From SIG622 sp045596605 (GTDB taxonomy: Bacteria > Bacillota > Clostridia > Oscillospirales > CAG-382), in NCBI GenBank assembly GCA_045596605.1, contig JAZOCR010000075.1:1-12236 (forward strand): 12,236 nt of DNA, given 5' to 3'. The stretch's first letter is position 1, and each line of letters opens with the position of its first letter. Below, piece after piece: positions 6,078 through 12,236 of the stretch. The notes under the pieces are model-generated. The model had not been told where the DNA came from. It saw only the letters and a list, made by a program, of their open reading frames with translations, and did not search any database. Position numbers and translations under genes: made by a program.

Positions 6078-6106
6078 GCACATCTTATTTTGAGATGTGC
6101 TTTTTT
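6078..6106 (+). terminator. Intrinsic terminator of the DUF6062-like gene
   Basis: GCACATCT (6078-6085) and AGATGTGC (6093-6100) form an 8-bp stem with a 7-nt loop, followed by TTTTTT (6101-6106), 20 nt past the stop at 6057. The stop of rex (6105-6107, minus) overlaps the T-tract; on the minus strand the stem is followed only by CTAAAATAAG, so rex termination here would be weak. Confidence 0.88.
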
Positions 6107-6785
6107 ATTCGGAAATTACATCTTTGGCATTTCTTTCATTATCCTGCTTTGCAAGCTCATAGCAAAGTGTAAGGAGGGTGTCGCCAAGGTGAATGTTTTC
6201 AATTTTTACATCGTATTCGGGAAGACGAAGCTCCATATTTGAGAAGTTCCAGAATCCACGTATACCTGCCTTTGCAAGCTGCTTTGCAACATCGGGTGCC
6301 TCAAGCTTTGGAACCGTAAGCACTGCAATTGCAATATCGTTTTCACGGCAGAAGGCTGAAACCTCACTCATATCCTTTACCGTAAGGTTGCCCACCTGTG
6401 TGCCGATTACTCTGTCCGATACGTCAAACAGTCCTTTTATTGATACGTTTCTTTTTTCAAAAAGAGGATTATTTGCAAGTGCACGTCCCAGATTTCCCAC
6501 ACCGACGATTATTGCATTGTAGTTCTTATCAACTCCGAGAATGTTTGAAATCTCATTGTAGAGATACTTTACGTTGTATCCGTATCCTTGCTGCCCAAAG
6601 CCACCAAAACAGTTAAGGTCCTGACGTATAAGCGACGCAGTTACGTTCATTCTGTCAGCAAGGTCCTTGGAGGAAATTCTCATTATGTTGCAGCGTATGA
6701 GCTCCCGCAGATATCTGAAGTATCTCGGAAGTCTTCTGATAACGGCAGTGGAGATTTGCTTTTCATTTTTCTGTTGTTTGTTCAT
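6105..6785 (-). CDS. rex: Redox-sensing transcriptional repressor Rex
   Basis: 226 residues, near the usual 210-225. Rex binds DNA as a dimer when NADH/NAD+ is low and releases it when NADH rises, controlling fermentation and respiration genes. An N-terminal winged helix (about 11-75) includes VIRRLPRYFRYLREL and LIRQDLNCFGGFGQQGYGYNV (52-72), the family's DNA-binding and linker block. The Rossmann domain carries GVGNLG (95-100), and VLTVPKLEAPDVA supplies the conserved VP element. A domain-swapping C-terminal helix follows HLGDTLLTLCYELAKQ. The only visible AAAGG lies 14 nt from ATG 6785, an unusually long spacing. It is the last gene of the minus-strand run, 41 nt after tsaD. I found no convincing Rex operator in the window. 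Confidence 0.96.
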   Translation of the reverse strand: MNKQQKNEKQISTAVIRRLPRYFRYLRELIRCNIMRISSKDLADRMNVTASLIRQDLNCFGGFGQQGYGYNVKYLYNEISNILGVDKNYNAIIVGVGNLGRALANNPLFEKRNVSIKGLFDVSDRVIGTQVGNLTVKDMSEVSAFCRENDIAIAVLTVPKLEAPDVAKQLAKAGIRGFWNFSNMELRLPEYDVKIENIHLGDTLLTLCYELAKQDNERNAKDVISE

Positions 6786-6826
6786 AAAAGTACAAACTAC
6801 CTTTCAATATTATTAATGTTGAAATG

Positions 6827-7882
6827 CTAATTTTTATCGCAATCCTTAGTGGCGTATGCGTTAAGCGCAAGGTTATAGAAGCGACTGCGCCGGTTTTCGG
6901 GACAACCTATGTATTCATAGTATCCTTGTGCACCCACCATTACGCCGTTGTCACCGCAGAGTGATTTTGGAGGCAGATACAGCTTTACGCCGTGCTTTTT
7001 ACATAGCTTTTCAAGCTCCGTCCTCAGATGACTGTTTGCTGCAACACCGCCTGCTATTACAAGCTTTCCACAGGTGAATTTTTCTTTATCGGAAATAAGA
7101 AGCTCAATTCTCTGGCATATTGCATGTACTACTGCCTTTGTAAAAGAGGCTGCAAAATCGAAAGTGTTTATTTCCTCGCCCTTCTGACTTGCCGTGTGAA
7201 GTGCGTTGACCGCACTTGTTTTAAGTCCGGAAAAAGAAAAATCAAGTGGAGCGTCTTTTACCTTGGCATCGGCAAATTTGTAAGCATTGTAACTACCTTC
7301 GTATGCAGCAGAATCCATTTTTGCACCGCCGGGATAGGGGAAGCCGAGAAGTCTTGCAACCTTGTCAAAGCATTCGCCTGCGGCATCGTCACGGGTGACG
7401 CCAAGTATTTCAAAATCCGTGTATGAATTTACACCGATAAGCGAAGTGTGTCCGCCCGAAGCGACAAGTGCTGCAAAGGGAGGCTCGAGCTTTTCTGTGC
7501 CGTTTTCTCCGCTGTACACGGTATAAATTGCCGATATATGCGCTTTTATATGGTGAACCGGAATAAGTGGCTTGTTATATGCAAAAGCAAGGCTTTTTGC
7601 AAAGTTTACACCTACGAGAAGTGCTCCGATAAGTCCCGGGCAGTTTGTAACTGCAATGGCATCGATTTGCTCCATAGTGAGTTTTGCATCTGACAGTGCT
7701 TTTTCACAGACACCCCATATTGCTTCCGAGTGTGCACGTGAGGCAATCTCCGGCACAACGCCGCCGTAAAGAGCGTGGGTTTCTATTTGCGAGGCAACGA
7801 CGCTTGAAAGTACACGCCGCCCGTCCTCAACAACTGCGGCGCAGGTTTCGTCGCAGGAGGATTCTATGGATAGGATTTTCAT
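6827..7882 (-). CDS. tsaD: tRNA N6-adenosine threonylcarbamoyltransferase TsaD
   Basis: 351 residues, full length for the Kae1/TsaD family. It transfers the threonylcarbamoyl group from threonylcarbamoyl-AMP to A37 of ANN-decoding tRNAs, together with TsaB and TsaE, which are not in this window. The N-terminus MKILSIESSCDET is canonical. The metal site is H111 and H115 (HHIKAH, 110-115) plus D311 in SLCGDNGVMVG. ATP-binding parts are ASGGHTSL (141-148), GECFDKVARLLGFPYPGG (169-186) and IAGGVAANSHL (277-287). The Shine-Dalgarno AAAGGA lies about 14 nt upstream, as for rex. rimI precedes it by 36 nt, a common bacterial pairing. Nothing suggests loss of function. Confidence 0.97.
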   Translation of the reverse strand: MKILSIESSCDETCAAVVEDGRRVLSSVVASQIETHALYGGVVPEIASRAHSEAIWGVCEKALSDAKLTMEQIDAIAVTNCPGLIGALLVGVNFAKSLAFAYNKPLIPVHHIKAHISAIYTVYSGENGTEKLEPPFAALVASGGHTSLIGVNSYTDFEILGVTRDDAAGECFDKVARLLGFPYPGGAKMDSAAYEGSYNAYKFADAKVKDAPLDFSFSGLKTSAVNALHTASQKGEEINTFDFAASFTKAVVHAICQRIELLISDKEKFTCGKLVIAGGVAANSHLRTELEKLCKKHGVKLYLPPKSLCGDNGVMVGAQGYYEYIGCPENRRSRFYNLALNAYATKDCDKN

Positions 7883-7918
7883 AAAAGTTTTGCTGTTCCT
7901 TTCGTGAAGGTTTTGAGA

Positions 7919-8359
7919 TTATAAGTCAAGGTTGTAAAGCAGAGCGTCCTCGGCAGGCTTCTTGTAGTAGTTTTTGCGCTCGGCAACCATACGAAAGCCG
8001 AATTTTTCGTACAGTGCTATTGCCGCCGCATTTGAGCGTCTTACCTCAAGGGTAAGGGTAGTTATGCCGTTTTCCTTTGAATATTCACACAGAGCACCAA
8101 GAAGCTTTTCACCGACACTTTTTCTGCGAAAGGCAGAAAGCACGCCGATATTGTTTATTGCGCCTACGTCAAAGGAAGTATACATTCCGATATACCCGGC
8201 AATGCTCCCGTCAAGCATTGCAACAAAGTATACAGCATAATCGCAGGAGAGAAGCTCCTGCAATGCATTACGGGACCAAGGTTCGGAAAAGCATTCGTTT
8301 TCAATCCTTTCAAGCCCGTCAATGTGATTTAAGTTCAGTCGTTCAATAGTTATTGACAT
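7919..8359 (-). CDS. rimI: Ribosomal protein S18-alanine N-acetyltransferase RimI
   Basis: 146 residues, the usual length of RimI, a GNAT acetyltransferase acting on the N-terminal Ala of S18; in some bacteria the enzyme has wider targets. Visible parts are ECFSEPWSRNAL (22-33), the acetyl-CoA loop FRRKSVGEKLL (77-87), LTLEVRRSNAAAIALYEKFGF (102-122) with likely catalytic Glu105, and the terminal KNYYKKP (129-135). The usual R-x-x-G-x-G/A pyrophosphate loop reads R78-x-x-Ser81-x-Gly83, so the first Gly is Ser. Its start lies 2 nt after the phosphatase stop codon and has no strong Shine-Dalgarno, which suggests translational coupling. It sits directly before tsaD. Confidence 0.93.
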   Translation of the reverse strand: MSITIERLNLNHIDGLERIENECFSEPWSRNALQELLSCDYAVYFVAMLDGSIAGYIGMYTSFDVGAINNIGVLSAFRRKSVGEKLLGALCEYSKENGITTLTLEVRRSNAAAIALYEKFGFRMVAERKNYYKKPAEDALLYNLDL

Positions 8360-8361
8360 TT

Positions 8362-8790
8362 TTATTTATCAAATAGCTCGCAAATTATTGCGTCTATTCC
8401 TTTTTCGATTTCTTTAAGAGTTGCTTTGTAGGTTTCAGGATTTCTGCCGTACGGGTCAGGAATATCAAAGGGAAAAGCAAAGACTTTGCTTTCAGCACCC
8501 GGGAATTCATCATTTATTCTGAGAGCGTGAGCCTTACTTATTCCGACTATATAATCACACTCGGAAACAAGCTCTTTTGTAAGTTTTACAGAGCTGTGAG
8601 AAAAGTCCGGTATTCCGTACTCCATAAGCGCAAGCTTTGAATTTTCGGACACGGGAGAGCCATCGGCGAAAAGCCCTGCAGAGAGGGCAATTGCATCAAG
8701 CCCCATATTTGATGCTTTTTTGTTGAATATAGCCTCGGCCATAGGACTGCGACAGGTGTTGCCTGTACATACGAAAAGAATTTTTTTCAA
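8362..8790 (-). CDS. ywlE: YwlE-like low-molecular-weight protein arginine phosphatase
   Basis: 142 residues, a complete LMW phosphatase. The P-loop CTGNTCRS (8-15) gives nucleophile Cys8 and Arg14, and DPYG (DIPDPYGRNPETY, about 110-122) supplies the general-acid Asp. Thr12 in CTGNTC is the residue that separates arginine phosphatases such as YwlE from tyrosine phosphatases, which have Ile or Leu there. YwlE reverses arginine phosphorylation by McsB, which marks proteins for ClpCP; mcsB is not in this window. The start is TTG (8788-8790), with AAAGG 8 nt upstream; the nearby ATG is out of frame and meets a stop after two codons. It lies 23 nt after the dCMP deaminase gene and 2 nt before rimI. 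A tyrosine phosphatase role is less likely but possible. Confidence 0.87.
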   Translation of the reverse strand: MKKILFVCTGNTCRSPMAEAIFNKKASNMGLDAIALSAGLFADGSPVSENSKLALMEYGIPDFSHSSVKLTKELVSECDYIVGISKAHALRINDEFPGAESKVFAFPFDIPDPYGRNPETYKATLKEIEKGIDAIICELFDK

Positions 8791-8813
8791 CTCATTTGCC
8801 TTTCTGCCAAAAA

Positions 8814-9305
8814 TCAGTAGCCAAGACGTCCGCCCAGACTGTCGTCGTCGGTTATCCAGTCGGCAACGTTGTATACTGTATATGAATCCTTAGTGTTACG
8901 TACGATTACTCTTTCAATTCCGGCGTTAATAACAAGCCTTTTACACATCTGACAGCTGCAGGTATCAGGAACAAGCTCACCGCTTTTTCCGTCAACGCAG
9001 GCAAGGTATATCGTTGCGCCAAGCATCTGCTCACGGGATGCGGCAATTATCGCATTCGCTTCTGCGTGAACGCTTCTGCAAAGCTCATATCGCTCACCTC
9101 TCGGGATGTTCATAGCCTCTCTTGTGCAGTGACCTATGTCAGTACAGTTTTGTCTGCCTCTTGGTGCACCGTTATAGCCGGTTGAAACTATTATGTCATT
9201 CTTTACGATTATAGCACCGTATTTTTTTCGAAGACAGGTTGCACGGCTTGCAACTGTGCAGGCTATATCAAGATAGTAGTTTTCCTTGCTTATTCTTTCG
9301 TTCAT
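8814..9305 (-). CDS. dCMP deaminase (ComEB-type cytidine/deoxycytidylate deaminase)
   Basis: 163 residues, normal for zinc-dependent dCMP deaminases, which make dUMP for thymidylate synthesis. Catalytic residues are in SVHAEANAI (78-86), with zinc ligand His80 and proton-shuttling Glu82, and in CSCQMCKR (116-123), with ligands Cys118 and Cys121. The usual Pro before the first ligand is Ser117. The insert between the N-terminal strand TGYNGAPRG (42-50) and the HAE motif, with C54, C60 and GERYELC (70-76), is typical of dCMP deaminases and not of guanine or tRNA deaminases. AAAGGAG lies 7 nt before ATG 9305. It starts 32 nt after the large membrane protein gene and is followed by the arginine phosphatase. 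Competence proteins of the ComE locus are absent, so a DNA-uptake role is not supported. Confidence 0.92.
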   Translation of the reverse strand: MNERISKENYYLDIACTVASRATCLRKKYGAIIVKNDIIVSTGYNGAPRGRQNCTDIGHCTREAMNIPRGERYELCRSVHAEANAIIAASREQMLGATIYLACVDGKSGELVPDTCSCQMCKRLVINAGIERVIVRNTKDSYTVYNVADWITDDDSLGGRLGY

Positions 9306-9337
9306 TGTTTTCTCCTTTTTACTATTCGGGACGTTTA

Positions 9338-11224
9338 TCAGTTCACCGCTTCTGCGTCAAATGCGAATACCGGAGCGTAAACGTCGGTGTAATAGGACAG
9401 ACTGCGGTCTATTCTCTCAGTTTCTTTTACAATTAAGGATTTCAGATTGTCTGTAATGAGCTGTGCTTTCCCTTTGCTGTACAGGTACAGCCCTTTTTTG
9501 TCAGTCTTTACACCGTTTTCGTATTCGCTTTTTGCAAATATTATCTTTGAAAGGTCCTTTTTTACTGCCCTTGTTTCTTCCGGCAAAAGTCCCTCACAGA
9601 GATTTGTAACATTGTCGCCTTTAATAAATGAGGCTACGTTGTCACCGCTTACAAGAATAGTTTTTCCGTCACTGCTGAATTTTACAAAATCCGGGTCAAC
9701 GAAAATTTTTGCGGGAGTGTCGTTTTTCTTGCCGTATTTAACTGTAAAAAGATTTCCGTCATTATCTGTATAGCAGATTTTCTTACCGTCTGGGGTTATA
9801 TCCACAAGGGTTTTACCTTGGAAGTCCATAAGCTCGCATAGCTCGTTTGAGCGGTGGTCTAGCTTCCCGCTGTAAAGCTTTCCGTCTGATACGAAGGCTA
9901 CATAACCGTTTTCAGACACCTTAACACTGTCAAAGGTTCTGTCAAACACCGGTACCTTTGAACCGTCTTTTTCTACGCAGTATATACCCTGACGGTCTTT
10001 GTCAAAGAAGAAGTAGGGAAGAAGCGATGCTCCGTGAGTGTTTTGAATTTCCGGAATTTGTGCAGTGGAAAGCAGATTGTAATTTGCACTACGGTTCAGA
10101 TTCTTTCCGAACACCGAGCCGTTATAGGTAAGCACAGTTGAATATGAGTCGCTTCCACAGCTGTAAAAAGTTGTTCTGTCAGAATACCCAATTGCAATTG
10201 AACGTCTGTCCTCGGAAAATACTATTCTTTCAAGATGTGACTCAGGAAGAAGAGGAAGCTCTATTCTTTCGGAAGTGCTCCTTTCAGAAATGATATTCAT
10301 ATTGGTTTCGTCTATTTTTTTTGCATATATAAGATATTCACCCTTATTGTCAATTGACAAGGGATAGGAGTTCTTTATTCCGGGATTTGTAATATCTCCG
10401 CTTGCTGCACTGTACTCCATAAGCTTTGTTGCACCGCTGTCATATATGCTGAACAGTGCGTGTCGTCCATTAGGGGAGATGCAGATGTCTTTTACTTCTT
10501 CGGAAATAAGCACCGGCTCTTTGCCGCCTTTTGAAAGATAGAGATTTGACAGATTATCTTGTGTGTTTACAGGAATGGCGATATACAGATAATTGCAATC
10601 TCCGCCTGCAAGCATAGAAGGAACGTAGTCGGCGTTTTCAGTAACTACGGAAACGTCTTTATAGTTTTTGATTTTAAGTATGTAGTTGGATGAGCTTTCT
10701 GCGGCTTTTCCGCAAAGCGCACCGGAAAATGAAACGTATACTTCTTTTCCGCCGGCTGAAGATACGTAATCCCGCAGAAGTCCCGTGCCGATGCACACTG
10801 TCTTTCCGTTGTCAAAAAGACAATTTAAACTATCGTCAGTGGTATAGTAGAAATTCGGTTGATTTTTTACTTCTCCTACTTTATAAAGCGCCGGCTCCTT
10901 GTCAGTAAAGCATACCATAATTATTACAAGAAAAATGGCGAAAAATGCGGCAAGAGCGGAGCACAGCTTTATAAGACGCTTGGTTTTGCCATTTAAGTTA
11001 TCGTACTTCCGAGTGAACTTTGAAAGCTTTTTCTTTGCAGCTTTCGTTACCTTTGAGAAAATGCTTTCATCGGTATGCTTCTTAGCATTGGAATATTTCT
11101 CAAGGATTTCATCGGGAAGCTTATATTTTGCACCGCAAACGGGGCAGGTGCTTTCCGGATTTATTTGGTGAAGTGTCTTGCATTTAGGACAGGAGACTTT
11201 TGGCTGTTTACTGAAAAGCTTCAT
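9338..11224 (-). CDS. Membrane protein: zinc ribbon, transmembrane helix, beta-propeller-like exterior
   Basis: 628 residues, not recognised as a named family. A zinc ribbon sits at the N-terminus (CPKC 12-15, CPVC 27-30), followed by a Lys/Arg-rich stretch (57-87) and one transmembrane helix (about 88-106). The positive charge before the helix predicts the ribbon inside and about 520 residues outside the membrane. The exterior part has recurring strand-turn units ending in G-x-x-hydrophobic runs, such as ISPNGRHALFSI, IDNKGEYLIYAK, ITPDGKKICYTD and FSSDGKTILVSG, typical of TolB/WD-like beta-propellers. ATG 11224 has AAAGGAAG 9 nt upstream. It is the first gene after the operon promoter and precedes dCMP deaminase by 32 nt. 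It may sense or bind something at the cell surface; ligand and role are unknown. Confidence 0.8.
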   Translation of the reverse strand: MKLFSKQPKVSCPKCKTLHQINPESTCPVCGAKYKLPDEILEKYSNAKKHTDESIFSKVTKAAKKKLSKFTRKYDNLNGKTKRLIKLCSALAAFFAIFLVIIMVCFTDKEPALYKVGEVKNQPNFYYTTDDSLNCLFDNGKTVCIGTGLLRDYVSSAGGKEVYVSFSGALCGKAAESSSNYILKIKNYKDVSVVTENADYVPSMLAGGDCNYLYIAIPVNTQDNLSNLYLSKGGKEPVLISEEVKDICISPNGRHALFSIYDSGATKLMEYSAASGDITNPGIKNSYPLSIDNKGEYLIYAKKIDETNMNIISERSTSERIELPLLPESHLERIVFSEDRRSIAIGYSDRTTFYSCGSDSYSTVLTYNGSVFGKNLNRSANYNLLSTAQIPEIQNTHGASLLPYFFFDKDRQGIYCVEKDGSKVPVFDRTFDSVKVSENGYVAFVSDGKLYSGKLDHRSNELCELMDFQGKTLVDITPDGKKICYTDNDGNLFTVKYGKKNDTPAKIFVDPDFVKFSSDGKTILVSGDNVASFIKGDNVTNLCEGLLPEETRAVKKDLSKIIFAKSEYENGVKTDKKGLYLYSKGKAQLITDNLKSLIVKETERIDRSLSYYTDVYAPVFAFDAEAVN

Positions 11225-11345
11225 GCTTTAAATCTTCCTTTCAAATCTAAAATTATTATTTGGTTAGTAAAATAAAATTTGCTTGTAAACGTGATTTTCA
11301 AGCATGCAATATCTGTAAAGCGAAGAAACGTACACAAATACCACA

Positions 11346-11388
11346 ATTATACATTATATATTATACATCAAGAAGCGAAAAAAGTCAA
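11346..11388 (-). promoter_or_regulatory. Sigma-A promoter of the six-gene housekeeping run
   Basis: On the minus strand TTGACT (11383-11388), a 17-bp spacer and TATAAT (11360-11365) form a near-consensus promoter with a start near 11353. Two more TATAAT copies follow at 11353-11358 and 11346-11351, in a 7-bp register. The leader to ATG 11224 is about 130 nt, and I see no strong structure in it. Confidence 0.82.
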
Positions 11389-11530
11389 GTATCGCCGAAG
11401 AATGACAAATAAAAGGAAAAGAGGTGCGCAGTAGCAGTATTTAAGGGAAATGTGATAAAGTGGGCACGAGATGCATCATATTAACATAGTGTAAAATAAA
11501 TGGAAATTAAGTAAAATTTGTTTCTGTTAC
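11389..11530. other. AT-rich intergenic stretch between divergent promoters, nothing identified
   Basis: No reading frame with a plausible ribosome binding site, no hairpin with a U-tract and no recognisable operator were found here. A purine-rich GGAAAAGAGG (11413-11422) is followed by GTGCGCAGTAGC, but that frame stops after six codons. Confidence 0.6.
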
Positions 11531-11559
11531 TTGAAAAAAAGGAAATAATGTGATATAAT
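11531..11559 (+). promoter_or_regulatory. Sigma-A promoter of pgk
   Basis: TTGAAA (11531-11536), a 17-bp spacer and TATAAT (11554-11559) predict a start near 11566 and a leader of about 114 nt. Confidence 0.85.
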
Positions 11560-11624
11560 AGCAAATGGTGTAGTTTGTGGATTTTCTGTCAAGCTACGTA
11601 ATTTTAGTAAAATTTTAATTATAT

Positions 11625-11674
11625 AAGGCAAAGCCCAGTGCGGCAAGCCTTCCGGTTATTCCGGGAAAGGAAGG
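11625..11674 (+). promoter_or_regulatory. Structured pgk leader that could hide the ribosome binding site
   Basis: The Shine-Dalgarno GGAAGG (11669-11674) is complementary to CCTTCC (11648-11653). The same upstream strand can instead pair as TTCCGG (11650-11655) with CCGGGAA (11661-11667, one bulge), or as GCCTT (11647-11651) with AAGGC (11625-11629). These folds exclude each other, an anti-SD/anti-anti-SD arrangement. I recognise no known riboswitch class; the control role is inference. Confidence 0.45.
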
Positions 11675-11679
11675 ATACT

Positions 11680-12236
11680 ATGCTTAACAAAAAGACAGTT
11701 GAAGATCTCCAGGTGCGTGGCAAAAGAGTTCTTGTTCGCTGTGATTTCAACGTTCCGCTTAAGGACGGCGTTATCACAAGTGATAAGAGAATCGTAAGTG
11801 CTATTCCCACAATCAAGTATCTTCTTGAAAACGGTGCAAAGGTAATTCTTACATCACATATGGGTAAACCTCACGCAGTTCTTACAGAGGGCTTCGGACT
11901 TACAAAGAAGGAAAAGGCAAAGATTGAAGCTCTTCCTGCGGAAGAACAGGCAGAAGCTAAGGCAAAGATGCTTGAAAAGGCTGCAAAGGAAGATCCGATA
12001 AAGTTTACACTTAAGCCCGTGGCAGTAAGACTCAACGAGCTTCTCGGCGACAAGGTAACGTTTGCAGAAGACCTCATCGGTCCCGACGCAAAGGCAAAGG
12101 TTGCGGCTCTTGAAGAGGGCAAGGCAGTTCTTCTCGAAAATACACGTTTCGATGCAAGAGAAACAAAGAACGATCCCACTTTTGCAAAGGAGCTTGCTTC
12201 ACTTGCTGAAGCTTATGTAAACGATGCATTCGGTGC
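11680..12236 (+). CDS. pgk: Phosphoglycerate kinase, N-terminal part, 3' end missing
   Basis: 185 codons plus two bases are visible; the full enzyme is about 390-430 residues. It converts 1,3-bisphosphoglycerate and ADP to 3-phosphoglycerate and ATP in glycolysis. The visible N-terminal domain holds the substrate site: RVLVRCDFNVPL (16-27, with the RxDxN motif), the loop SHMGKPHA (59-66), where Lys63 stands for the usual Arg, and LLENTRFDARETKND (151-165). Between KP (63-64) and FTLKPVAVRL (109-118) there are about 45 residues instead of the usual 8-12, forming a Lys/Ala/Glu-rich helical insert of about 35 residues. AAGGAAGG ends 5 nt before ATG 11680. No gapA lies upstream; the divergent neighbour is the membrane protein operon. 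Confidence 0.96.
   Translation, partial: MLNKKTVEDLQVRGKRVLVRCDFNVPLKDGVITSDKRIVSAIPTIKYLLENGAKVILTSHMGKPHAVLTEGFGLTKKEKAKIEALPAEEQAEAKAKMLEKAAKEDPIKFTLKPVAVRLNELLGDKVTFAEDLIGPDAKAKVAALEEGKAVLLENTRFDARETKNDPTFAKELASLAEAYVNDAFG

Noticed and set aside
6786..6826. Possible Rex operator before rex or in the pgk and operon promoter regions
   Set aside because: I looked for TTGTTAA/TTGTGAA-type inverted repeats here and at 11225-11680 and found no convincing match, only a lone TTAACA half at 11482-11487.
7028..7769. Several plus-strand frames of 65-132 codons opposite tsaD
   Set aside because: They are antisense shadows of a highly conserved gene, with no ribosome binding sites and no recognisable product.
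1..12236. Mobile element, CRISPR array, toxin-antitoxin or defence system
   Set aside because: No transposase, integrase, repeat-spacer array, toxin pair or nuclease-like gene is visible, and gene content is housekeeping plus small unknowns.

Overview
The window looks like chromosomal DNA of a low-to-moderate-GC Gram-positive anaerobe of the Clostridia, probably the Oscillospiraceae/Ruminococcaceae or a close uncultured group. The basis is AGGAGG-type ribosome binding sites, TTGACA/TATAAT promoters, Rex, an OGG1-type glycosylase, clostridial families that I recall as DUF6062 and DUF5662, and a tiny Cys-rich membrane peptide of a kind common in that group. Family names come from memory and by eye; no search was run. 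I see no phage, IS element, CRISPR array, tRNA or rRNA.

Layout. (1) 1-2023: a sugar-type Gfo/Idh/MocA oxidoreductase, cut by the window start, is divergent from an AraC-family regulator with a cupin sensor domain. The 136-bp region between them holds three TTGAC boxes spaced 22 and 21 bp and a perfect dyad over a -10 box. (2) 2024-3235: a DUF5662-like HD-type protein (minus) and a small helical, ferritin-like orphan (plus), each apparently with its own promoter. (3) 3236-3710: a stretch without long genes, which hides a 34-codon minus-strand gene for a Cys-rich single-pass membrane peptide. It has a promoter, a 5'-end hairpin, a strong Shine-Dalgarno and a downstream hairpin with a U-tract. 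(4) 3711-5255: a minus-strand pair, an OGG1-type 8-oxoguanine glycosylase followed by a multi-Cys zinc-ribbon protein. A DUF6062-like protein with a duplicated CxxC/CxxH module is divergent from it (5356-6057). (5) 6105-11224: a tightly packed minus-strand run in the order membrane zinc-ribbon/beta-propeller protein, dCMP deaminase, YwlE-like arginine phosphatase, RimI, TsaD, Rex. It has a good sigma-A promoter at 11360-11388. (6) 11531-12236: promoter, structured leader and start of phosphoglycerate kinase (plus), cut by the window end.

Most genes are housekeeping: base-excision repair, dTMP precursor supply, protein arginine dephosphorylation, ribosomal protein acetylation, tRNA t6A synthesis, NADH/NAD+ sensing and glycolysis. 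The most unusual parts are the Cys-rich microprotein with its RNA elements, the 628-residue membrane protein heading the housekeeping operon, the zinc-ribbon proteins around the glycosylase, the phased repeats in the AraC divergon, and the pgk leader with a potentially hidden ribosome binding site. I did not find a clear new multi-gene defence or mobile system.
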